This document shows positions 17,534 to 25,901 of a stretch of 64,000 bases of DNA, piece after piece. The stretch's first letter is position 1. Each line of letters opens with the position of its first letter. The stretch is from Phycisphaerales bacterium. GTDB lineage: Bacteria; Planctomycetota; Phycisphaerae; Phycisphaerales; UBA1924. The stretch covers positions 1-64,000 of the forward strand of contig CANHCQ010000011.1 of NCBI GenBank assembly GCA_947459215.1, in the 5' to 3' direction. Under the pieces are notes generated by a model. It saw nothing but the letters and a program-made list of their open reading frames with translations. It did not search any database and was not told the DNA's origin. Both the position numbers and the translations under genes were made by a program.

Positions 17534-19018
17534 TTATTGGTTGGATTCGATGACGCGGCGGGCGGCGCGAGCGCCGCTGTCGAGAGCGCCTTCCATGCAT
17601 CCCATAAACGCCGGGCTGCACCATTCGCCGGCGAAGAAGACCGGTCCGGACGATTCGACGAGGCCGGGGAGGATGCCGGTCCACTGGCAGGGGGCCGCGA
17701 CGCCGTAGCCGGCGGCGGCGAGCGGGTCGTTGGGCCAGTCGAGTGTGCGGGTCGCCGTTGGCGCGGCAGCGGGCACCAGCGAGGCGAGGGCGGCGCGGCC
17801 TTGCGCTTCGCGAGCGGCGGGATCGAGCGCACAGAACTTCGACGCGAGCTCGGCGCCGGCAAAGAACGTGAGCGCCGAACCTTTGGTCTCGTCCTGGCCG
17901 AGCGTCGCGTTCCAGGAGAAGTGGAAGTCACGGTCGGCGCAGAGCGCCGACGTCGACGCACGCGTGACCCACGCGTCGCGGCTCTTGAACGCGGCGATCC
18001 ACTTGCAGGCGCTGCCCATCTGGATCGGGGCGCGGAGCTCGGGGAGATCGAACTCGAAGCGGATGGACTTCCACGCGCTGGGCGGAATCGCAAGCACAAG
18101 GTGCGTGCCGAAGAGCGGCGGGCGGTTGTGGGCGAGCACCACGAACTGATCGCTCTTGCGTTGGATCGTGTGCACGCGGGTGCCGAGGTGGAAGAGCGGC
18201 TCGCCGATGCGTTGCCAGAGCCGCATCGCGAGCTGGTCGTTGCCGCCGGCGCAGCGGAAGAGCTCGGAATCGGTCCAGAACTTCTCGAGCCCGCCGCCCT
18301 TGATCATGGCGAGCACGGCGAGCAGACTCTGCTGATGCGGCTCGACGCCGTTGTCGGCGGCGGCCTGTGTCGCGATGGCGTGCTTGCAGAGCGGCGAGGC
18401 GTCGAGCTCGACGAGCCAGTCATGGAGTGAGCGTTGATCGAGAGCGGCGGCGTTCGCGCTCTGCCACGGGCGATCGGCGTCGATGGTGCGGGCGAGCTCG
18501 GTGAGATGCGCGAGGGCCTCATCCATCTCGTGATAGAGGGATTCGGCTTCGGCATCGCTGAGCGTGCGGCCGAGGAAGTGGATGGTTTCGGGTTCGTCTT
18601 TGTCACTCGCGTCGAGCAGTTTCAGCTTGAAGTCTTTGGCGTGCGCGAGCCAGCGTGGGTGGTTGGCGCCGATGTATTCGCCGCCAGCTTCGATGGTGAG
18701 GCCGGGGAGCATGTCGCGGATGGTGCGGACGCGGCCGCCGACGACGCCGCGGGCATCAATGACGAGATTGGGCAAGCCGGCCTTGCAGAGTTCAAGCGAG
18801 CACGAGAGCCCGGCGAGACCGGCGCCGAGGACGAGAACGTTGCCGATGGCGCCCTCACGGGGGCGCTTGGGATCCGTGGCGAGCGCGGGCAGACTGATGC
18901 CCGCGGCGGAGGCGGCGGCGAGTCGGGCGAGGAACTCGCGGCGCGAGAGACCCTCGCGGCTCAATTGGCGCGGGCGTTCGAAGCGGTCGTGGAGTCGGGC
19001 GAAGAGTGAGCGGGACAC
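17534..19018 (-). CDS. Tat-exported flavin amine oxidase / FAD-dependent oxidoreductase
   Basis: This is a roughly 494-residue protein. A twin-arginine signal (LSRREFLARLAAASAAGISL) indicates folded export. The FAD-binding dinucleotide motif is VLGAGLAGLSCSLELCKAG followed by GGRVRT. The C-terminal flavin segment is SSGPVFFAGEWCSPAFMGCM, followed by EGALDSGARAA. The family oxidises amines or carotenoid-like substrates; the substrate here is unknown. I chose the GTG at 19018, which has GAGG about 8 nt upstream. An in-frame ATG at 19081 would add 21 residues ahead of the Tat signal. It converges on pfkA across a palindromic repeat. Confidence 0.88.
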   Translation of the reverse strand: MSRSLFARLHDRFERPRQLSREGLSRREFLARLAAASAAGISLPALATDPKRPREGAIGNVLVLGAGLAGLSCSLELCKAGLPNLVIDARGVVGGRVRTIRDMLPGLTIEAGGEYIGANHPRWLAHAKDFKLKLLDASDKDEPETIHFLGRTLSDAEAESLYHEMDEALAHLTELARTIDADRPWQSANAAALDQRSLHDWLVELDASPLCKHAIATQAAADNGVEPHQQSLLAVLAMIKGGGLEKFWTDSELFRCAGGNDQLAMRLWQRIGEPLFHLGTRVHTIQRKSDQFVVLAHNRPPLFGTHLVLAIPPSAWKSIRFEFDLPELRAPIQMGSACKWIAAFKSRDAWVTRASTSALCADRDFHFSWNATLGQDETKGSALTFFAGAELASKFCALDPAAREAQGRAALASLVPAAAPTATRTLDWPNDPLAAAGYGVAAPCQWTGILPGLVESSGPVFFAGEWCSPAFMGCMEGALDSGARAARRVIESNQ

Positions 19019-19183
19019 GGGTGGACCTCGCGAGGGGATGCCCGGAAGAGTATCGATGATGGCCGCGTCGGTGCGATGCACGCGAGCTTGGGCGTCCTCA
19101 CATCGAGGCGGCGACCGTGCGCGTTCAGCACCGGGGCGAGGACGCCCTAGCTTGCTGGTGCGATGTCGGTCGCAGGAACGCGT

Positions 19184-20095
19184 TTACGGCTCGGAGTCGT
19201 CGCGGCTCTCGGCGGTCTCGGGCGCGGGGCCGTTCTTCATCGCGTGAAGCTTGGCGCGGATCAGGTTGAGCCGGTCGGCGACCAGCTTCATGTCCTTGGG
19301 GCGCTTCTCGGGGTCGATCTCGAGGCACTGCATGATGAGATCGTTCAGCATCGCCGGGATGCGGGGGTTCAGCTCGATCGCGGGCTTGGGCTTCTCGATG
19401 AGGTTGTCGTCGATCTTGCCCAGGAGCGAGTTGGAATCACCCAGCGCGGTCGGGATGTGACGGCGGGTGAGAATCCAGTACATCGACGCGCCGAGGTTGT
19501 AGACGTCGGTGCGCGCCGTGATCGGGCGGCAGTGCACCTGCTCGGGGGCGATGAAGTCGGGCGTGCCCTGGATGCGTTCCTTGATCGTGTCGACGCGGCA
19601 GGACTGGCCCAGGTCGATCAGCTTCACCTCGTCATCGGCGGTGACGACGATGTTGTTGGGCTTCATGTCCGCGTGGACGAAGCCCTTGGTGTGCATGTGG
19701 TGCAGCGCCTCGGCGGTCTGCTCGAAGATGTGCACGGCTTCTTCGAAGGTCTTGGGCGGCTTACTTTCCATCGAGATGCCGTCCACCAGCTCCATCAGCA
19801 GATAGAGATGGATGGTCTCAAGGCTGAGCATGCTCTTGCCCCGCTTGATCATCTTCTCGATCTTGCGGATGGCGGGGTGGTCCATCGCGTGGGCGACGTG
19901 GTACTCGGCCTCGGCCTGGTCGAGGAAGCGCTGGTCCTTGGGCTCGACCTTCTCGACGTGCTTGAGGGCCCAGATGTGGTTGTTCTTGTCTTTGACGAGA
20001 TAGATGATCGACGCGGCACCACGGCCGAGCTCGTCGAGGACTTTCATGCCCTCGACGGTGTCGCCCTTCTTGTATTCGGTCCCGCCGCGGCTCAT
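19184..20095 (-). CDS. Ser/Thr protein kinase, compact, with HAD in place of HRD
   Basis: This is a 303-residue soluble Hanks-type kinase without transmembrane segment or sensor domain. The Gly-rich loop is LGRGAASIIYL, the ATP-binding Lys is in WALKHV, and the catalytic loop reads FVHADMKPNNIVV. The metal-binding DFG is DLG in KLIDLGQS, and TPDFIAPEQ is the APE region. The Ala replacing Arg of HRD makes it a non-RD kinase, usually regulated without activation-loop phosphorylation. The catalytic Asp and Lys are intact, so activity is expected. Start ATG 20095 is chosen at the beginning of the conserved domain. The longer upstream frame is unsupported. Confidence 0.9.
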   Translation of the reverse strand: MSRGGTEYKKGDTVEGMKVLDELGRGAASIIYLVKDKNNHIWALKHVEKVEPKDQRFLDQAEAEYHVAHAMDHPAIRKIEKMIKRGKSMLSLETIHLYLLMELVDGISMESKPPKTFEEAVHIFEQTAEALHHMHTKGFVHADMKPNNIVVTADDEVKLIDLGQSCRVDTIKERIQGTPDFIAPEQVHCRPITARTDVYNLGASMYWILTRRHIPTALGDSNSLLGKIDDNLIEKPKPAIELNPRIPAMLNDLIMQCLEIDPEKRPKDMKLVADRLNLIRAKLHAMKNGPAPETAESRDDSEP

Positions 20096-20798
20096 CGCTC
20101 GATCTGTCCCCGCAATATCACGCCCGAGGGCGTGGTTGATCACAACATGTCCCGCCGGTGCGACGCTGGAAGCCCCGGGGCACGCGCCCGGCGAACTCCA
20201 AGATCGACAACCGCCCACGGTCCGGTGCCCTTTTCGCCCGAACGGGCGGCACCGGGAGTTGGAAGGTTCCAGGGCAGAGGTTGCAGAACAACCAAAGACC
20301 TGTACCGACCGACTCCGCTCCCCACACCCGATCCACCCGGCCCTGTCCCCGAAACGGCCTCTAGTGTAGAGGAGACCGGACCGGAGCGTGCCGCACGGGG
20401 TGGAACTTGCGTAAAGCCCGGCGGGACGGCCACTTTCGACCAGACCGAACCCGAACTTCAACACTTCCCGCGAGGACGCCGCGGCGTGGGGAGGATCGCA
20501 AGGACCAACGCCGCACGCCGGGCAGACTTGCTCTATTGGCGAAAGAGCGGCGGCGGTTCCATGGAATGTGTGATGCTGCGTGGTACAGGCGGCCCGAGAT
20601 CGGATTCGAGCGGAGGGACCCCGATGCCATCAAGACGCCGAGGCTGAGGAGTCTTCGACGAAGCCTCGGGTGCATCGAGCGCGAACCGTCGATCATCAAG
20701 CACGCTCGGACGCCTTCGCTCCGAGTCAACCGAGGCTTCCTCGCGGACTCGTCAGCCTCGGCGTCCCACGGTCTCTGACACCCATGAAGCGGAAGCCG
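20096..20798. other. 703-bp gap between kinase and beta-helix protein
   Basis: It contains the complete inverted repeat at 20634-20765 and a small palindrome CCTCTAGTGTAGAGG at about 20358-20372. The palindrome includes a minus-strand TACACT. I found no convincing gene; open frames here are compositionally poor. A promoter for the kinase may lie near 20360. Confidence 0.45.
20634..20765. repeat. Complete GACGCCGAGGCT inverted repeat (36-bp arms)
   Basis: The arms at 20634-20669 and 20730-20765 are near-perfect complements, separated by 60 bp containing a second short inverted repeat. The right arm, reverse-complemented, is identical over 36 bp to 15980-16015. This size and symmetry fit a MITE-like or REP-doublet element. 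Confidence 0.8.
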
Positions 20799-22415
20799 TT
20801 ACGGGCAGACCAATGCGTCGTAGGCGACGGCGAAGAGGGAGAAGTCGGCGTCATCGACGATGCCGTCGTTGTTGAGATCGGCGAGGGGGTTGGCGGGTGG
20901 GGCGATGGTGAGGTCGTAGGCGGCGGCGAAGAGTTGGAAGTCGGAGTCGTCGACGAGGAAGGGCCAGGAGCGGTCGAGGTCGGCGAAGCAGTCGGAACGG
21001 GTGATGAAGTAGCAGCCGGCGTCGGCTTTCTGGAGATTCGGATACTGGTCGAAGGAGCTTCCGTCGAGATCGGTCACTGCGGCGAAGTACCGCGCTCCGG
21101 CACCGATTGCTGGAGAACCTAGACGCAGGCGATAATTCCACGATCGCCAATCGTCGTCAGTTCCGGGCTCTCCGAACGGTCGGATGAACTGAGGATCTTG
21201 GTCGATGACGTCGGCGATGACGGGTGTCGTTCCCGTGAATGAGGCTTGGGCGGTCCCGCCTTGCAGGACAACACCGATGAGTCCGGCCTCCCAGATACTC
21301 TGCGACACTTCAATCGTCGGCGCTCCGGCCGCGGCCCGGTTGTTCCAGAAGATGGAACTTGTGATCCACGGCGACGCGTTGAACGTGCTGATCGCCGATC
21401 CCGACGGTGCCTCGTTGTCGACGAAGGTGCACGACGTAACGGAGCTCGCTCGACCGGCGATAGCACCGCCGCTGAACCCGGCGCGATTCCGGGCGAACAG
21501 AGACGAAGACACGGGACCGTTCCCGAAGTACGCACCACCCTGAAAGGTCGCAGAGTTGTCGACGAATATCGACTGCAGGACCTCGGTCTCTTCCAGGTAA
21601 GCCGCGCCCCCGTAGGTTGCTTGATTGTTCACGAAACGACACCGCAGCACGGTTCCCGCGCCGGGTAATCCGCGGATATACAAACCACCAGAGGTGCCAT
21701 TCCGGTTGCGATTGTTGCGGAACTCGACGTCGATGACACCGACGTAACTGGCAAAGAGACTCGCACCGCCAGCTGAAGCAGAAGCTCCGTCGTTCTCCTC
21801 GACGATGCACGACGACATGGTCAACACCACGGACCGTGGCCCGATTGGATACGGCCGTGCATATGCGTGGAGGCCCTGGGCAGAGTACGCTGAACCATCG
21901 GCGCTCGCGCCGCGGATCGTGAGCCCGTCGATCAACATGTTTCCGTACGTAAAGAACCGAGCGACGAAAGTCGAGTTGTCACCCCGGTTTGTGAAATCAG
22001 GCCCATCATCGCCGTTGAGGTCACCGGAGAGCACGGTCCGCGTCGAGACGTAGTCGCGTCGATCCGGGTCGGGACCGGCAAGCCCGGCAAAGGAACCGAG
22101 GATCGAGAGGTCCGCTGCGGATGACAGAACGGGAGACTCGAACATCGTGCCTCGGTTGCCACCGGCAATATCGGGGGTGTACACGCCTTGAGCGATTCGA
22201 TACTCCAGTGCCGGGACTCGGCTCCATCGCGACGCGTTGAGCGCGACGCGAAGGTCACTGAACGCGGTTTCCCACGACGTCCCATCCCCGCCCGGCGGTG
22301 CCGACTTATCGACATAGATCACCCGCTTCTCGGCGGCTTGAGTGATCGTGGCGACCGCGAGCATCGCGGCGGCGGCGGTGAGGCGGGACGCGAGGCGGGA
22401 CAGATGTGATTGCAT
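20799..22415 (-). CDS. Secreted beta-helix (choice-of-anchor) protein with EF-hand-like C-terminus
   Basis: This is a 538-residue exported protein. A signal peptide (LTAAAAMLAVATITQAAE) precedes IYVDKSAPPGGDGTSWETAF. That opening is shared by many right-handed parallel beta-helix proteins of Planctomycetota. Repeats of the type GGAxF/GGxYx-Cys/Ser-xFxxN continue through about residue 400 (CRFVNNQATYGGAAYLEE, FVDNSATFQGGAYFGNG), consistent with helix rungs. The last 65 residues carry two EF-hand-like units: FLVDDSDFQLFAAAYD, somewhat degenerate, and DLNNDGIVDDADF. Polysaccharide binding or lyase activity is possible but unproven. ATG 22415 is chosen because the signal peptide follows it. Confidence 0.82.
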   Translation of the reverse strand: MQSHLSRLASRLTAAAAMLAVATITQAAEKRVIYVDKSAPPGGDGTSWETAFSDLRVALNASRWSRVPALEYRIAQGVYTPDIAGGNRGTMFESPVLSSAADLSILGSFAGLAGPDPDRRDYVSTRTVLSGDLNGDDGPDFTNRGDNSTFVARFFTYGNMLIDGLTIRGASADGSAYSAQGLHAYARPYPIGPRSVVLTMSSCIVEENDGASASAGGASLFASYVGVIDVEFRNNRNRNGTSGGLYIRGLPGAGTVLRCRFVNNQATYGGAAYLEETEVLQSIFVDNSATFQGGAYFGNGPVSSSLFARNRAGFSGGAIAGRASSVTSCTFVDNEAPSGSAISTFNASPWITSSIFWNNRAAAGAPTIEVSQSIWEAGLIGVVLQGGTAQASFTGTTPVIADVIDQDPQFIRPFGEPGTDDDWRSWNYRLRLGSPAIGAGARYFAAVTDLDGSSFDQYPNLQKADAGCYFITRSDCFADLDRSWPFLVDDSDFQLFAAAYDLTIAPPANPLADLNNDGIVDDADFSLFAVAYDALVCP

Positions 22416-22620
22416 GCGCGTACCGCGGGTGCGGCCCTCCGGGACCCCTGAGAGAACGTGGACATTCGACGGAGGGAGGATCGGGCACGCGTTGGTGCGG
22501 GCGTGAGAGATTGGGTGTGAAGATCGGGAGAGGTAGACCCGCTCGCTCACGCTCGGGGCTCGTCAAGGCGCAGGAAGACTCTGGTGGTGGGTGGAAGTTG
22601 CAGCGGCGACGGGGGCGCTC

Positions 22621-22657
22621 GCACTGGCTGGCTCCAAGCAGCCAGCCAGTGGCACCC
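22621..22657. repeat. Short GGTGCCA-family palindrome
   Basis: CACTGGCTGGCTCCAAGCAG and its continuation form a hairpin (CTGGCTGGCT/AGCCAGCCAG) followed by TGGCACCCGA. The same core with the same tail occurs at 49521-49620. Confidence 0.65.
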
Positions 22658-22676
22658 GAAGCGGAGACGCGATGGG

Positions 22677-23429
22677 CTACGAGCAGAGCAGCGCGTCGTA
22701 CGCGGTGGCGAAGATCTGGAAGTCGACATCGTCCACGAAGCCGTCGGCGTTGAGGTCGGCGGGGCAGCCGGTGGGCATCGCGGGGTCGGCACAGACGAGG
22801 ATGTTGTACGCCCTGGCGAAGAGAGAGAAGTCGCTGTCGTCGACCTGGTCGTCGCTGTTGAGATCGCCGGGGCAGCCGATGAAGGTCGCGTTGCCGGTCA
22901 CGGTGACATTGACGCGGCCGAAGCGGCGCTCGGGGCGGGAGGAGTAGGACGAGACGAACAGGAAGTAATCGCCCGGGTCGAAGATCTGCGGCACGTTGAA
23001 GCCCGGAGAGAGCAGCGCTTTGGGATAGCCGCCGAAGTCGTCGTCGATCGCGAGCAGGGCGAAGGTGGGGTTGTTGGTGCCCAGCCCCGCGGGCGAGCAG
23101 TGCAGGGCGAGGAAGGGATCAAAGTTCGAGGTGGGCGCCTGGGGTTCGGCCAGAATCGTGAGACTGGTGGGGCTCTTGACGCGGACGCGGAGCAGGCGGT
23201 AGGGCACGTCGGTATTGGCGGAAGAGATGGCGACGGCGTTGCAGGAGCTGGAGTACCTCGTAAAGGCGTTACTGAGCCGCGCCATGCGGGGCGCGTTGTC
23301 GTCGAGGGTGAAGATGGTGGTGTCGTCGGCGCGGGCGAGCGGCGCGAGTGCGCCGGCCGCGACGAGGAGCACGCACGCCACACGGGGCGCGTTCGAGCGC
23401 GAGCGGAGCACGGATGGTCGAGTGTTCAC
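22677..23429 (-). CDS. Secreted protein with PPC-like domain and EF-hand-like C-terminus
   Basis: This is a 250-residue protein. The signal peptide is SNAPRVACVLLVAAGALAPL followed by ARA. A beta-rich domain of about 150 residues contains DDFGGYPKALLSPGF and FDPGDYFLFVSSYSSRP. This resembles the prepeptidase C-terminal (PPC) jelly-roll fold that accompanies secreted enzymes. Two Cys-bracketed EF-hand-like repeats end the protein (DLNSDDQVDDSDF, DLNADGFVDDVDF). I chose GTG 23429 with GGAG about 10 nt upstream. An in-frame TTG at 23447 overlaps the TGA of the preceding gene and would imply coupling. It is the last gene of the tail-collar operon. Confidence 0.78.
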   Translation of the reverse strand: MNTRPSVLRSRSNAPRVACVLLVAAGALAPLARADDTTIFTLDDNAPRMARLSNAFTRYSSSCNAVAISSANTDVPYRLLRVRVKSPTSLTILAEPQAPTSNFDPFLALHCSPAGLGTNNPTFALLAIDDDFGGYPKALLSPGFNVPQIFDPGDYFLFVSSYSSRPERRFGRVNVTVTGNATFIGCPGDLNSDDQVDDSDFSLFARAYNILVCADPAMPTGCPADLNADGFVDDVDFQIFATAYDALLCS

Positions 23430-23443
23430 GGGCGGGCTCCGGT

Positions 23444-23974
23444 TCAAGGACGCGGGGGAAAGACGCCGAAGGCGCAGATGAAATAGTTGATGACGAGGGT
23501 GGGTTGCATGTTGTCGTGCGGCTGGTTGCCGCCGGCGGGCTGGATCATGGTGGGGTGCGCCGTTTCCACGCCCGAGGTCGCTGCGGTCTCGGGGGCGAAC
23601 TCGCTGGCGCCGGGGGCGGGGATGGCGAGGACACGATCGGTGGGGCTGGTCGAGGGCGTGACGGCCGAGGCGCGGACACGGTGGGTGTGGGAAGGAATCT
23701 CCTGCGAGTTGAGGGTGTGCGACTCGGTGCCCTCGCGCTCGCCGATGAAGAAGAAGGAGAGGCCCGGGCCCTGGCCGCGGCCGATGGGGACGACGCCGCG
23801 GAGATCGGGAAGGGCGAAGGTGTCGCGTCCGTCGCCGCCGTACTGGGTGCCGAGGAGGGCGAAGAGGGCGGTGTTTTCGCGGATGGCAATGAGGCGGCCA
23901 TCGCAGGGAAGGAAGTCCCTGGGGTTGAAGTTGAACCCAGCGCTGATGATCTCGCCAGTGAAATACTCTGCCAT
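23444..23974 (-). CDS. Tail-collar / microcystin-dependent-like protein 1
   Basis: This is a 176-residue protein of the phage tail-collar family (PF07484), which also includes the cyanobacterial MdpB type. Hallmarks are GFNFNPRDFLPCDGRLIAI, ALFALLGTQYGGDGRDTF, ALPDLRGVVPIG, the HTH-rich IPSHTHRVRAS and a C-terminal QPHDNMQPTLVINYFIC. Homologues form trimeric fibre tips or surface appendages; the function outside phages is unclear. No signal peptide is evident. The neighbours are two paralogues and exported proteins rather than phage genes. ATG 23974 is chosen as the family start (MAEYFTGEI), with a weak GAG upstream. It lies 22 bp after the previous paralogue. Confidence 0.88.
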   Translation of the reverse strand: MAEYFTGEIISAGFNFNPRDFLPCDGRLIAIRENTALFALLGTQYGGDGRDTFALPDLRGVVPIGRGQGPGLSFFFIGEREGTESHTLNSQEIPSHTHRVRASAVTPSTSPTDRVLAIPAPGASEFAPETAATSGVETAHPTMIQPAGGNQPHDNMQPTLVINYFICAFGVFPPRP

Positions 23975-23996
23975 GGTGAATCTCAAAGGGTGAGTG

Positions 23997-24521
23997 TCAA
24001 GGACGGGCGGGGTAGATGCCTTGCATCGCGATGATGTAACTCATGGTGAGGCTGGGCTGCATGTTGGGGTGAGGCTGGTTGCTGCCGGCGGGGCCGAGCA
24101 TGGCGGGGGACATCGCGACCTGCGTCGTGGGGAGCCCATAGCGCCGGACATCACCGGCCGATTTGGCGATCAGGCCCGTGGTGGGATCGGCAGTGGTCGC
24201 TTCGACAGGAACAACTCGCATTGTGTGGGTGTGAGGCGGAATCTGGGTCGCGAGGAGGGCGACGGACTCGTGTCCGAAGCGGTCGCCGATGTTGCGAGCC
24301 GTCAGGAAGGGCCCCTGGCCGAAGCCGACGGCGCAGCGTCCGCGGAGATCGGGAAGGGCGAAAGTCGTCCTGCCGTCGCCGCCGAACTGCGTACCGAGAA
24401 GGGAGAACAGGGCCTGATTCTGGTTGATGGGAAGCAACTGGCCGTTGCAGAACGCCCAGAACTTCGGAGCGAAGTTGCCGGCGAAGGGCATGATGGTTCC
24501 GATGTACGGATCGATGGGCAT
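23997..24521 (-). CDS. Tail-collar / microcystin-dependent-like protein 2
   Basis: This is a 174-residue paralogue of the flanking genes. It begins MPIDPYIGTIMPFAGNFAP and continues WAFCNGQLLPINQNQALFSL, then GTQFGGDGRTTFALPDLRGR and PPHTHTM. It ends QPHPNMQPSLTMSYIIAMQG. The central 45 residues differ between paralogues, as in receptor-binding or variable loops. The product lacks an evident Sec signal. It is translated from a middle position of the operon, 26 bp after its neighbour. Confidence 0.88.
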   Translation of the reverse strand: MPIDPYIGTIMPFAGNFAPKFWAFCNGQLLPINQNQALFSLLGTQFGGDGRTTFALPDLRGRCAVGFGQGPFLTARNIGDRFGHESVALLATQIPPHTHTMRVVPVEATTADPTTGLIAKSAGDVRRYGLPTTQVAMSPAMLGPAGSNQPHPNMQPSLTMSYIIAMQGIYPARP

Positions 24522-24547
24522 GGGTGCGACTCGGGGTTCGGTCAGGG

Positions 24548-25069
24548 TTAGCTCGGGCTCGGAAAGATGCCTTCGACAGCGATGCAGTAGACCATCGCGA
24601 GCGAGGGTTGGCGGTTGTTGTGAGGCTGGGCACCACCGGTTGGCGTGACCGCGCCGATGGGAAGCTCGGCCAGAGTGCCGCTGGCGGCGGCGTACGCGGG
24701 CGACTCGGCGAGCGCGGGGAGTCGCTGTGTGAGCGTCGGGGCGTTGGCGACCCCGCTGGTCGCGACCACGGTGTGGGTGTGGGCGGGAAGCTGGTTGACC
24801 GTGACGGTCGCATTCTCTTCGCCAAGGGCTTGGCCGATGACGCGGGATGAGAGGCCGGTGCCTTGTCCCTGCGAGATGATGCAGCGGCCGCGGAGATCAG
24901 GGACGGCGAAGGTGTTGAACCCGTCGCCGCCGTAGGTGGTGCCGATCACGTTGAAGAGCGCGTCGTAGGAGCCGATGTCGAGCAGGCGGCCATCGCACTC
25001 GACCCAGCCTTGAGGGGCGAAATTGCCGGCGAAGAGCATGATCTCACCAACGTATGGATCGGTGGGCAT
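24548..25069 (-). CDS. Tail-collar / microcystin-dependent-like protein 3
   Basis: This is a 173-residue paralogue and the first of the three in transcription order. MPTDPYVGEIMLFAGNFAPQ, GWVECDGRLLDI, TYGGDGFNTFAVPDLRGR and LPAHTHTVV define the family. It ends with PHNNRQPSLAMVYCIAVEGI. It is closest to paralogue 2 at the N-terminus (DPYxGxIMxFAGNFAP), suggesting stepwise duplication. It lies 9 bp after the Tat-exported gene at 25079-25741, which argues for one transcript. Confidence 0.88.
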   Translation of the reverse strand: MPTDPYVGEIMLFAGNFAPQGWVECDGRLLDIGSYDALFNVIGTTYGGDGFNTFAVPDLRGRCIISQGQGTGLSSRVIGQALGEENATVTVNQLPAHTHTVVATSGVANAPTLTQRLPALAESPAYAAASGTLAELPIGAVTPTGGAQPHNNRQPSLAMVYCIAVEGIFPSPS

Positions 25070-25078
25070 GGGAAGACC

Positions 25079-25741
25079 TCAGTCAATGGCGACAAGCAGG
25101 CAGGGAATGTCGGCGGGCTGGTTGTGTGAGAGCAACGTCAGTGTGAAGCCGTCGCCGCAGGGAATGGAGGCGATGCGGAGCGAGTGCCAGAGCGGGGTGC
25201 GGCGGGCGAGTGAGATGATGTAGACGCCGCGACGGGAAAGGGTGGCGAGGCGCTCCATGCCTCGGGAGCGGACGATGAGGGACACAGTCGGTGCCGGCTG
25301 CGTGAACGCGGAGGGTGCGACAGCGCCGGTCGCGTCGGCGGCGAGGATGCAGCGGCGGATCGTTCGGCGAACCGAGGGAGCGCCGCATGACTGGAGGAGA
25401 TCAACACGAAGGCCTTGGAGATCACGAGGCGCAGCGCTGCAGCCGAGCACGCGGACGCGGCGGGTCAGGCCGGGGCTTTCACCACCGGGGACGCGGCGGA
25501 GCAGCGCGGAAGCGACAGATTCGGCGAGGGGCAGCGGTGACGTGCTGACGGGGCCGACGAAGCGGGGATCGAGCGAGGCGAAGGCCATTGAGGCGGAGGG
25601 GAGTCCGAAGAAGTCGGACGCTGAGCCTCCAGGCGCACTGGGCGAGTCGATGGAATGGGCCGCGACACGCGCGACGGCGATTGAAGCGGCACCGGCGACG
25701 CCCGCGGCAAGGATCTGGCGGCGGTTGAACTGATCGGGCAT
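25079..25741 (-). CDS. Tat-signal protein heading the tail-collar operon
   Basis: This is a 220-residue protein. It begins MPDQFNRRQILAAGVAGAAS, a twin-arginine-like signal (NRRQIL). The middle is low in recognisable motifs. The last 60 residues (RRGVYIISLARRTPLWHSLR) form a beta-rich segment. Its layout reminds me of small proteins that accompany collar-protein triads in other bacteria; I cannot assign a family with confidence. A purine-rich GAAAGG lies about 8 nt before the start. The tight spacing to the three collar genes suggests joint function, for example an assembly or anchoring partner. Confidence 0.6.
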   Translation of the reverse strand: MPDQFNRRQILAAGVAGAASIAVARVAAHSIDSPSAPGGSASDFFGLPSASMAFASLDPRFVGPVSTSPLPLAESVASALLRRVPGGESPGLTRRVRVLGCSAAPRDLQGLRVDLLQSCGAPSVRRTIRRCILAADATGAVAPSAFTQPAPTVSLIVRSRGMERLATLSRRGVYIISLARRTPLWHSLRIASIPCGDGFTLTLLSHNQPADIPCLLVAID

Positions 25742-25901
25742 GGACGCACCTTTCGCTGCCCGTCCCCAGGGAGGGCAGCATGAGCATACCTGCCGCAAGG
25801 ACGTTCGCAATGGAATCTTATGAATTGCCCGAGTGCCCCGAGGCGGCGTGCATGCGGATGAGGGCGCGACGCCCTTCTCGGACCGACGCAACGATGCGGG
25901 C

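Noticed and set aside
2280-23429. Cellulosome
   Set aside because: The C-terminal modules recall dockerins, but there is no cohesin or scaffoldin, no cellulase, and the cysteine-bracketed consensus differs from classical dockerins.
23444-25069. Prophage tail module
   Set aside because: Only collar-domain proteins are present. There are no capsid, portal, terminase, sheath, lysis or integrase genes, and the flanking genes are exported cellular proteins.
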